Position numbers and translations under genes: made by a program. This document shows, piece by piece, positions 1 to 6,525 of a DNA stretch of 41,730 nucleotides (its first letter is position 1; every line of letters begins with the position of its first letter). The notes beneath the pieces are model-generated. The model made no database searches. It worked only from the letters and a program-made list of their open reading frames with translations, and had not been told where the DNA came from. This DNA is from Acetobacter pasteurianus subsp. pasteurianus LMG 1262 = NBRC 106471 (GTDB taxonomy: Bacteria; Pseudomonadota; Alphaproteobacteria; Acetobacterales; Acetobacteraceae): positions 1-41,730 of the forward strand of contig NZ_CADO01000012.1 of the NCBI RefSeq assembly GCF_000285275.1, in the 5' to 3' direction.

Positions 1-53
1 AACTACAACCCTCACGTGCCACACTCAGAGCTTAACTGACGACACGCCGTAGA
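1..53. repeat. Left copy of a 53-bp terminal inverted repeat
   Basis: Bases 1-53 are an exact reverse complement of bases 41678-41730; identity stops at base 54. The repeat contains GACGACACGCC next to TAGA on the inner side. Its location exactly at both window edges suggests the tip of a dispersed element lying outside the window. Bases 54-95, between this repeat and the gcvP stop codon, hold no gene and no complete terminator. Confidence 0.9.
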
Positions 54-95
54 TTTGCTGCTCCCCTTTTTTAATAGCAAGAAGAAACGTCTAAT

Positions 96-3014
96 TCATT
101 CCATCCATTCCGCAATGTCCGGGCAAGAACAAACTAGGTTTCTGTCACCATATACGTTGTCAATTCGGCCTACTGGTGGCCAATATTTGGTCGCTAGCTG
201 CACATTACCGGGGAAGCATGCTTCCTGCCGTGTATAAGGATGCACCCATTCCGTTGCTGTCAGCTCAAGGCCTGTATGGGGCGCATGACGTAATACTGCA
301 TCTTCTGCCGTCACCTCACCATTTTCAACAGCACGCACTTCTTCACGCATGGCCAGCATGGCATCGCAAAAACGATCCAGCTCTGCTTTTCCTTCAGATT
401 CGGTTGGCTCAATCATAAAGGTACCAGCCACCGGAAAGCTCACCGTTGGCGCATGAAAACCGTAATCAACCAAACGCTTGGACATATCATCCACGGTTAC
501 GCCTGTTGCATTCTTTATTGGACGCAGATCCAGAATACATTCATGCGCAACACGCCCATGCGCGCCCTGATAAAGCACGGGGTAAGCATCTTTCAGGCGG
601 CTCACAATATAATTGGCGTTGAGAATAGCCACCTGCGTAGCCCGCTTAAGCCCTTCATCCCCCATCAGGCGAATATAGGCCCATGAGATCGGCAGAATAG
701 AAGCAGACCCGAAAGGAGCCGCACTTACAGCCATGGAAACATCTACATCTGCCGGGTTTCCGGGCAGATAAGGTGCCAGATGCGCCCGCACACCAATTGG
801 CCCCATACCCGGGCCACCGCCGCCATGCGGAATGCAGAAGGTTTTATGCAGGTTAAAGTGGCTGACATCCCCACCATAATCAGCCGGGCGCGCCAGCCCT
901 ACCTGAGCATTCATGTTGGCACCATCCACATACACCTGCCCGCCGGTTGCATGTACCAGGTCGCAGATTTCACGCATGTTTTCTTCAAACACACCGTGAG
1001 TGGAAGGATAGGTAATCATCACTGCGGCCAGATCATTCGCATGCGTTTTTATTTTCTCACGCATGTCTTCCAGATCAATATTGCCGCCTGCATCGCACTT
1101 TACGACCACAACTTTCATGCCCGCCATCTGGGCAGAAGCCGGGTTGGTGCCATGTGCAGAAGCTGGAATCAGGCAAACTGTCCGATGCCCTTCCCCCCGC
1201 GCCTGATGATATGCGCGAATAACAAGCAAGCCTGCATATTCCCCCTGCGCGCCAGAATTGGGCTGGAAAGAAACCGCATCATAACCGCTAATGGCACACA
1301 GCCACTTTTCCAGATCCTGCAAAAGAACCTGATAGCCTTTTGCCTGATCTGCCGGTGCAAACGGATGAATGTCACAAAAGCCAGACCACGTAATCGGCAG
1401 CATTTCCACCGTGGCATTCAGCTTCATGGTGCAAGACCCCAACGGGATCATTGTCCGGTCCAACGCCAGATCCTTGTCTGACAAGCGACGCAGATAACGC
1501 AGCATATCTGTTTCTGAACTGCAGGAACGGAACACAGGCTGTGCCATAAAACCAGACTGGCGGCGCACATCCTCGGGCAATGCTATGGAAGCAGCAGCCA
1601 GTGCCTGTGCCATTTTTTCTACACGTCCGTGCTCGGCACAAAAAACAGACCACACAGCGTAAACGGTTTCTGGGGTGCTGGTTTCATCCAGACTGATGCC
1701 AATGCGTCCGTTCCCTGCATCCCGCAGGTTCATGCCTGCAGAACGTGCACGTTCCAGTAAATCAGCAGCACCTTCACCTACATTTACCGTCAACGTGTCA
1801 AAAAATGCGGTTGTTTCAACGGTTACACCCAGCGCCCGCAAACCAGCGGCCAATGTAGCAGCAAGACCGTGAATACGCTGTGCAATTGCCTTCAGACCTT
1901 CTGGCCCATGATAGACAGCATACATACCTGCAATAACAGCCAGCAACACCTGCGCGGTGCAAATGTTGGACGTGGCCTTTTCGCGCCGAATATGCTGTTC
2001 ACGGGTTTGCAGGGCAAGACGATACGCCGGACGCCCAGCACTATCGACTGAAACACCGACCAAGCGCCCCGGCATGCTGCGTTTATAGGCATCTCGCACA
2101 GCCATATAAGCGGCATGCGGCCCACCATACCCCATGGGAATACCAAAGCGCTGGGTAGAACCAATGGCAATATCCGCCCCCAGTTCACCTGGGGCGGCAA
2201 GCAGCGTTAAAGCCAGCGGATCTGCCGCCATAACCGCAATAGCCCCAGCAGCATGCAGGCTTTCAATCTGTTTTTGCGGGTTTGTAATCTGGCCAGATGT
2301 GCCGGGATACTGGAAAATAGCCCCAAATACGTTTTGGGCATCCAGATCGGTTTCGGGCCGACCAATCTGGAGCGTAATGCCCATAGGTTCTGCGCGGGTT
2401 TTTAATACCGCGATTGTCTGCGGCAGACACTCTGCATCCACAAAAAACACATTGGATTTGGAGGTAGCCACCCGGCGGGCCAATGCCATGGCCTCTGCCG
2501 CTGCCGTGGCTTCATCCAACAGAGAAGAGTTGGCGATATCCAACCCTGTTAGCTCTGTAATCATGGTTTGGAAGTTCAGCAGAGCTTCCAGACGGCCCTG
2601 ACTGATTTCTGGCTGATACGGCGTGTAAGCTGTGTACCATGCCGGGTTTTCCAGAATATTCCGCTGGATAACAGCTGGCAGCACCGTACCGTAATACCCT
2701 TGCCCGATCAGGGATGTCATAACCTGATTTTGTCCGGCCAGTTCACGCAGACGCGCAAGCACCTGCGTTTCCGTCCACCCCGCACCAAGCCCCAAGGGCT
2801 TCTGTGCGCGAATGGAAGCAGGAAGTGTCTGGTCTATCAGATCATCCAAAGAGGCAGCACCAACAACCCGCAGCATTTCAGCCTGATCTGTTGCAGTTGG
2901 GCCAATGTGACGCGTAGCAAACGCCTCGCCCTCAGCTTTTAGAGCAGCAAAAGCAGGTAGAGCTTCAAGACTGTGTTGGGAACGTGCATCCGAACCGGGA
3001 GCAAGGGAGAACAT
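96..3014 (-). CDS. gcvP: Glycine dehydrogenase (decarboxylating), P protein of the glycine cleavage system
   Basis: PLP enzyme that decarboxylates glycine and passes the aminomethyl group to the lipoyl arm of GcvH. The 972-residue product is full length for the single-chain form (about 950-960). The N-terminal half begins with the RHIGP motif and holds [19 protein letters not shown]. The C-terminal half holds the PLP-lysine motif [19 protein letters not shown] (lysine near residue 724) and ends with [12 protein letters not shown] chose the ATG at 3014, with AGGA about 11 bases upstream; an in-frame TTG at 3065 would add 17 residues overlapping a strong hairpin and is less likely. It is the last gene of gcvT-gcvH-gcvP, 62 bases after gcvH. 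The window edge repeat lies only 42 bases past its stop, so its native terminator is not seen. Confidence 0.97.
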   Translation of the reverse strand: MFSLAPGSDARSQHSLEALPAFAALKAEGEAFATRHIGPTATDQAEMLRVVGAASLDDLIDQTLPASIRAQKPLGLGAGWTETQVLARLRELAGQNQVMTSLIGQGYYGTVLPAVIQRNILENPAWYTAYTPYQPEISQGRLEALLNFQTMITELTGLDIANSSLLDEATAAAEAMALARRVATSKSNVFFVDAECLPQTIAVLKTRAEPMGITLQIGRPETDLDAQNVFGAIFQYPGTSGQITNPQKQIESLHAAGAIAVMAADPLALTLLAAPGELGADIAIGSTQRFGIPMGYGGPHAAYMAVRDAYKRSMPGRLVGVSVDSAGRPAYRLALQTREQHIRREKATSNICTAQVLLAVIAGMYAVYHGPEGLKAIAQRIHGLAATLAAGLRALGVTVETTAFFDTLTVNVGEGAADLLERARSAGMNLRDAGNGRIGISLDETSTPETVYAVWSVFCAEHGRVEKMAQALAAASIALPEDVRRQSGFMAQPVFRSCSSETDMLRYLRRLSDKDLALDRTMIPLGSCTMKLNATVEMLPITWSGFCDIHPFAPADQAKGYQVLLQDLEKWLCAISGYDAVSFQPNSGAQGEYAGLLVIRAYHQARGEGHRTVCLIPASAHGTNPASAQMAGMKVVVVKCDAGGNIDLEDMREKIKTHANDLAAVMITYPSTHGVFEENMREICDLVHATGGQVYVDGANMNAQVGLARPADYGGDVSHFNLHKTFCIPHGGGGPGMGPIGVRAHLAPYLPGNPADVDVSMAVSAAPFGSASILPISWAYIRLMGDEGLKRATQVAILNANYIVSRLKDAYPVLYQGAHGRVAHECILDLRPIKNATGVTVDDMSKRLVDYGFHAPTVSFPVAGTFMIEPTESEGKAELDRFCDAMLAMREEVRAVENGEVTAEDAVLRHAPHTGLELTATEWVHPYTRQEACFPGNVQLATKYWPPVGRIDNVYGDRNLVCSCPDIAEWME

Positions 3015-3035
3015 GTAGAAATTTTTCCTGAACAA

Positions 3036-3061
3036 GGCCCGTCTGGAACGGGCCATTTTTT
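3036..3061 (+). terminator. Terminator-like hairpin between gcvH and gcvP, U-tract on the plus strand
   Basis: A perfect 7-bp stem (3036-3042 with 3048-3054, loop TCTGG reading the plus strand) is followed by A and six T's (3056-3061). On the plus strand this is a textbook intrinsic terminator shape, although no plus-strand gene ends here. On the minus strand the hairpin is preceded, not followed, by the run, so it should not stop gcv transcription but could be an RNA processing or stability element just ahead of the gcvP ribosome site. Confidence 0.55.
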
Positions 3062-3076
3062 CCAATCAGGCAGAAA

Positions 3077-3442
3077 TCAGCCTACAAAAGCTGCATATGC
3101 TGCGGCATCCATCAGACCGGAAAGCTGATCTGGATTGGCAACGCGGAATTTAACAATCCAGCCTTCTCCTTCCGGGTCAGAACTTACCCGTGCCGGATCA
3201 TCTGCCAGCGCAGCATTGTTTTCCAAAACTTCACCATCAACTGGCGCATAAATATCGGAAGCTGCCTTAACAGATTCCACAACTGCGATGGATTCCCCGG
3301 CTTTCACTTCCGTGCCGGATGGGCGGGCTTCAATAAACACCAGTTCACCCAGTTCATCAGCTGCATGGCGCGTGATGCCAACGGTTGCCGTTTCACCATC
3401 AACGCGCAGCCATTCATGTTCTTTTGTAAAATACAGGGTCAT
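3077..3442 (-). CDS. gcvH: Glycine cleavage system H protein (lipoyl carrier)
   Basis: A small protein of 121 residues, usual for the family, that carries the lipoyl group shuttling the aminomethyl intermediate between GcvP, GcvT and the shared lipoamide dehydrogenase. It begins MTLYFTKEHEWLR and holds the lipoylation motif ESVKAASDIYAP, whose lysine is the attachment site. The C-terminal part GEGWIVKF is also typical. I chose the ATG at 3442, preceded by GGAG 11 bases upstream; an in-frame TTG at 3463 would consume that ribosome site. It sits 43 bases after gcvT and 62 bases before gcvP in the same operon and is presumably under the riboswitch upstream of gcvT. No lipoamide dehydrogenase gene is present nearby. 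Confidence 0.97.
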   Translation of the reverse strand: MTLYFTKEHEWLRVDGETATVGITRHAADELGELVFIEARPSGTEVKAGESIAVVESVKAASDIYAPVDGEVLENNAALADDPARVSSDPEGEGWIVKFRVANPDQLSGLMDAAAYAAFVG

Positions 3443-3485
3443 TTTCTCAATTTCTCCAGTCAAGCTAAATCAGTGTCTCAACGGC

Positions 3486-4622
3486 CTAGCGTTTGAAATG
3501 CGCTGGCACAAAAGGCAGTGCACTTATTACGGAAGGCACGGAACGCCCACGTAATTCTGCAAAAACGGTGTGTCCTGTCTGGCTGTCATTGGTCGCCACG
3601 TAGCCCATCGCTACCGGCCCACCCACTGTGGGGCCAAATGCGCCAGAGGTGACCTTGCCGATATGCGTGGCAAATTCTGCATCGGCATATAAAGGCGCAT
3701 CATGCCGCACAGGTGCACGCCCCTCCGGCCGCAAGCCAACGCGGCGGCGGCTTACACCATTTTCAAGCTGGCCAAGAATGATATCCGCACCGGGGAAACC
3801 ACCAGCACGTGCGCCACCGTTACGACGAGACTTCTGGATAGACCATTCAAGTGCAGCTTCAACCGGCGTGGTGGTAGTATCAATATCGGAACCATACAGG
3901 CACATGCCGGCTTCAAGCCGCAGGCTGTCTCGCGCACCCAAGCCAATCAGTTTTACGTTGGGCTGTTCCAGCAGTTTACGGGCAACCCGATCTGCATCCT
4001 TGGCGGAAACAGAAATTTCAAACCCATCTTCGCCCGTATAGCCAGAACGGGAAATCACACATCGGGCGCCATCCACATCCAGAGTGCGCACATCCATGAA
4101 CACCATCTTGCGCACATCATCGGCAAACACAGCCAAAGCCTGTTCGGCTTCTGGCCCCTGCAAGGCGAGCAGCGCCCGATCTTCCTGCAGTTCTACAACA
4201 CATTCTGCCACCAGTTCAGATTGCAGAAGTTCCAGATCTGCTTCCTTACATGCGGCATTCACCACCAGCAGAAGGCCATCTTCCAGACGCGCCACCATCA
4301 GATCATCCAGAATACCACCTTTGGCATTGGTGAACTGGGTATAACGCTGGCGACCATGCTTAAGGGCAGCGATATCTGCTGGCACCAGTTTTTCCAGCGC
4401 CAAAGCAGCATCATCTACATCACCCGAACGCGGGCGCAGCAGCACTTGCCCCATATGGGAGACATCAAACAGCCCAACATGCTCACGCACATGCCGGTGC
4501 TCGGCCATAATGCCATCTGCATACTGCAAAGGCATGGCATAACCCGCAAACGGCACCATCTTGCCGCCGGATTCTTCATGCAATGAATAGAGGGGAGTAT
4601 GAAGGAGAGTATCGGTGCCCAT
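3486..4622 (-). CDS. gcvT: Aminomethyltransferase, T protein of the glycine cleavage system
   Basis: Transfers the methylene group from aminomethyl-GcvH to tetrahydrofolate, releasing ammonia. The 378-residue protein starts with TPLYSLHEESGGKMVPFAGY and GLFDVSHMGQ, the folate-binding N-terminal signature, followed by RSGYTGEDGFEI and GLGARDSLRLEAGMCLYG, which are typical GcvT blocks. The ATG at 4622 has AAGG nine bases upstream and gives an N-terminus matching the family; a GTG at 4655 is in frame but has no ribosome site. First gene of the operon, directly downstream of the tandem glycine riboswitch. The chosen ribosome site can be paired in a small hairpin (4630-4645), which suggests translational control. 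Confidence 0.97.
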   Translation of the reverse strand: MGTDTLLHTPLYSLHEESGGKMVPFAGYAMPLQYADGIMAEHRHVREHVGLFDVSHMGQVLLRPRSGDVDDAALALEKLVPADIAALKHGRQRYTQFTNAKGGILDDLMVARLEDGLLLVVNAACKEADLELLQSELVAECVVELQEDRALLALQGPEAEQALAVFADDVRKMVFMDVRTLDVDGARCVISRSGYTGEDGFEISVSAKDADRVARKLLEQPNVKLIGLGARDSLRLEAGMCLYGSDIDTTTTPVEAALEWSIQKSRRNGGARAGGFPGADIILGQLENGVSRRRVGLRPEGRAPVRHDAPLYADAEFATHIGKVTSGAFGPTVGGPVAMGYVATNDSQTGHTVFAELRGRSVPSVISALPFVPAHFKR

Positions 4623-4629
4623 GCACGCC

Positions 4630-4645
4630 GCCTTGCCAAAAAGGC
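4630..4645 (-). promoter_or_regulatory. Hairpin that can mask the gcvT ribosome-binding site
   Basis: Reading the minus strand, GCCTT (4645-4641) can pair with AAGGC (4634-4630) across a six-base loop. AAGG at 4634-4631 is the probable Shine-Dalgarno sequence, eight bases before the gcvT ATG. A further hairpin, CGGATT with AATCCG (4693-4708), lies between it and the riboswitch. No U-tract terminator is seen between riboswitch and gene, so these elements are candidates for the expression platform. This is inference from base pairing only. Confidence 0.4.
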
Positions 4646-4714
4646 CGGAACCCACTGCAATCTGACAGACACATCAGCACAACACGAGGCTCCGGATTAC
4701 ACAATCCGCTGCCC

Positions 4715-4862
4715 CTTCTGTGCTTTTGCCTGAGATCGCTATCCCGTCGGCGGGTGCGATTGCACCTCTCTCCAGAAGTTTTAAAACGCAGGGTCCTTCT
4801 GCCTGAGAGTTTCCGGGGCGGTTGCTCCTTCGGCGCTGGCTAGGCCAGTCTCTCCCTCTGCG
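4715..4862 (-). promoter_or_regulatory. Tandem glycine riboswitch upstream of gcvT
   Basis: Two glycine aptamers in series on the minus strand. Aptamer 1 spans 4862-4787: the P1 stem CGCAG/CTGCG encloses GGGAGAG, CGCCGAAGGAGCAA and AACTCTCAGGCA. Aptamer 2 spans 4778-4715: P1 CTTCTG/CAGAAG encloses GGAGAG, CGCCGACGGGA and ATCTCAGGCAAAAG. The linker is the eight bases 4786-4779, TTTTAAAA. These are the conserved cores of the glycine riboswitch, which in other bacteria turns on gcv operons when glycine binds. It lies about 90 bases ahead of the gcvT start, so it should control the whole gcvTHP operon. Confidence 0.95.
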
Positions 4863-4864
4863 TT

Positions 4865-4910
4865 CAGGAACCGTGACATCATTTCGCTTTCAAGTCAATC
4901 ACGGTTCCTG
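4865..4910. repeat. 12-bp perfect inverted repeat flanking a TTGACT box, between speE and the riboswitch
   Basis: CAGGAACCGTGA (4865-4876) is the exact reverse complement of TCACGGTTCCTG (4899-4910), with a 22-base spacer. It starts nine bases after the speE stop codon and ends two bases before the first glycine aptamer, reading the minus strand. The spacer on the minus strand contains TTGACT, a possible -35 box for the gcv operon. There is no U-tract, so it is not a classical terminator. It may be a 3' end hairpin for the speDE mRNA or an operator around the gcv promoter. Confidence 0.75.
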
Positions 4911-4919
4911 GCGCGATAA

Positions 4920-5792
4920 TTAGCCAGCAACCTTGGGCAGATGCTTGGCAATATACGGTGGCAGATTAAAAGACCCTACGTGAATTTCAGGCGTCCAGTA
5001 CTGGGTTTTCCCCAAAATACCAGCTTCCTGCGCACGGGCTCGCACCTGTTCCACATCCTGCGCTTGCAGGTTGCTGCCCTTACTGGCGATCCCTAGTGTC
5101 ATGAACCCACCTACATAGGTTGGCACAGCGGCCACATAGGCAGACACATGCGGAAAGAACTTGGCACGTCGCACGCTGGTTTCATGCAGTTCATCCGCCT
5201 GCATAAAGGGCACGCCACACTGGTTCACAATCAGCCCTTCAGCGGTCAGGATACGTGCGCAATGTTCGTAAAAGGAATCTGTAAACAGCACTTCGCCCAC
5301 CCCTATCGGGTCTGTGCTATCAACAATAATCACGTCAAACGAGGCATCCGCCGCGCGCGCAACGTAATCTATCCCATCCCCCACAATCACTTCCGCGCGT
5401 GGGTTATTCCATGCATCGCCGGCAATGGAAGGAAGATGCTGTTTTGAAAGTTCTATTACAGCACCATCAATTTCCACCATCACGGCTTTTTCGATACCGG
5501 GATGTTCCAGAACGCGGCGCAGAACACCACCATCCCCTGCGCCAATAATCAGCACATTTTTCGGGTTGGCATGTGTAAACAGCGGAACATGCGTGAGCAT
5601 TTCCTGATAAACAAATTCATCCTTCTCGGTAATCTGCACCACGCCATCCAGCATGAGCACACGACCGTGGGAGTCACTTTCAAAAACAACAATATCCTGA
5701 AACGGGCTACGCGTGCGCGCCAGTTCCTTTACCACACGGAACCGCTGCCCCCAGTTATCGTACAGGGTTTCTTCAATCCATGTTTCTGCCAT
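4920..5792 (-). CDS. speE: Spermidine synthase (putrescine aminopropyltransferase)
   Basis: Transfers the aminopropyl group of decarboxylated SAM to putrescine, giving spermidine and methylthioadenosine. The 290-residue protein carries the nucleotide-binding motif GAGDGG (residues 84-89), the acidic block VEIDG, GDG near 140, and the catalytic VDSTDPIG (Asp158). YVGGFMTLG matches the putrescine-site region. I chose the ATG at 5792, with GGAAG upstream; a GTG at 5810 lacks a ribosome site. It follows speD by 111 bases, and the pair make a two-step spermidine pathway. The gap between them holds an 8-bp inverted repeat, so expression of the second gene may be modulated. Confidence 0.96.
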   Translation of the reverse strand: MAETWIEETLYDNWGQRFRVVKELARTRSPFQDIVVFESDSHGRVLMLDGVVQITEKDEFVYQEMLTHVPLFTHANPKNVLIIGAGDGGVLRRVLEHPGIEKAVMVEIDGAVIELSKQHLPSIAGDAWNNPRAEVIVGDGIDYVARAADASFDVIIVDSTDPIGVGEVLFTDSFYEHCARILTAEGLIVNQCGVPFMQADELHETSVRRAKFFPHVSAYVAAVPTYVGGFMTLGIASKGSNLQAQDVEQVRARAQEAGILGKTQYWTPEIHVGSFNLPPYIAKHLPKVAG

Positions 5793-5824
5793 ACCAGCTT
5801 TATCTTCCACATACGCAGATGGGC

Positions 5825-5863
5825 CGTGCTGACACTGCCCTTTTTCAGAACTGTATCAGCACG
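5825..5863. repeat. 8-bp inverted repeat in the speD-speE gap
   Basis: CGTGCTGA (5825-5832) pairs with TCAGCACG (5856-5863) across a 23-base loop. It lies in the transcribed gap between speD and speE, about 30 bases upstream of the speE start. A second, weak GCC/GGC hairpin followed by T's overlaps the speD stop codon (5890-5909). Either could affect how much speE is made relative to speD. No function can be assigned from sequence alone. Confidence 0.5.
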
Positions 5864-5903
5864 ACCGTCAAACAGAGTTTTACAACTTTAAGAAAAACAG
5901 CCT

Positions 5904-6371
5904 TTAGGCAATTACGCGGCCACGGCGTTCTTCATCCACTTCAAGCCGCTTAGCCTGAAAAAGACGCTGCATAACAGGGATGGACAGGTGCGGATCACAC
6001 GCACCACACATAAAGATGTCCACCGCAGCAAAGTCGCGTTCTGGCCATGTGTGAATGGAAATATGGCTTTCAGCCAGCACCACCACGCCAGAAACACCTC
6101 CATTGGGTGAAAAATGATGGAAATGACTGTGCAGGATTGTGGCCCCGGCAGCTCTCGCTGCTTCGCACAGTGTTGCGTCGATTTTTTCTGGATCATCCAG
6201 ATTTGTGGCGCCCCACATATCGACAAGCAGGTGAGTACCTGCAAACTTCTCGCCATTCTTTTCGACGAAGTAATCTTTACGCTCTTCGTCAGCAGACGAG
6301 ACCGGAACAGAAAATGCCTGGTTATTGCTCGGGTGTTCCGAGACCATCCCCAGTTGAGCAAGTGCGTTCAT
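5904..6371 (-). CDS. speD: S-adenosylmethionine decarboxylase proenzyme, small bacterial (pyruvoyl) class
   Basis: Makes decarboxylated SAM, the aminopropyl donor for SpeE. The 155-residue proenzyme has the self-cleavage site LAESHISIHTWPE; cleavage between Glu101 and Ser102 would turn the serine into the pyruvoyl cofactor. The Cys in IFMCGACDP (Cys122) matches the conserved catalytic cysteine, and GATILHSHFHHFSPNGGVSG is the usual preceding block. It has an N-terminal extension of roughly 40 residues compared with the Bacillus and Thermotoga enzymes, with no recognised domain. The ATG at 6371 follows a GGGGGT-rich stretch. It is the first gene of speD-speE; a possible promoter (TTGCAA with TACCAA at 17 bases) lies about 85 bases upstream. 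Confidence 0.96.
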   Translation of the reverse strand: MNALAQLGMVSEHPSNNQAFSVPVSSADEERKDYFVEKNGEKFAGTHLLVDMWGATNLDDPEKIDATLCEAARAAGATILHSHFHHFSPNGGVSGVVVLAESHISIHTWPERDFAAVDIFMCGACDPHLSIPVMQRLFQAKRLEVDEERRGRVIA

Positions 6372-6476
6372 TGACGTACCCCCAAACCAGTAGACAGCCT
6401 GTTGGGCAAAAATTGCCCCCTTGGGCCAAGAGCGCGCTTGGTAGGACCCCTGCGCTTACGTTGCAAGCATTATTTA

Positions 6477-6504
6477 CGTGTTTCATAAATTTTTCAGAAA
6501 CACG
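6477..6504. repeat. 8-bp inverted repeat between speD and the upstream gene
   Basis: CGTGTTTC (6477-6484) pairs with GAAACACG (6497-6504) across a 12-base AT-rich loop. It lies 22 bases past the stop codon of the 6526-8874 gene on the minus strand. It may be the 3' hairpin of that transcript, but there is no run of T's after it, so the assignment as terminator is weak. Confidence 0.45.
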
Positions 6505-6525
6505 CCACCCCAAAATACAGAATAA

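Noticed and set aside
3702-4586. A 294-codon open frame on the plus strand
   Set aside because: Antisense to gcvT with shadow composition.
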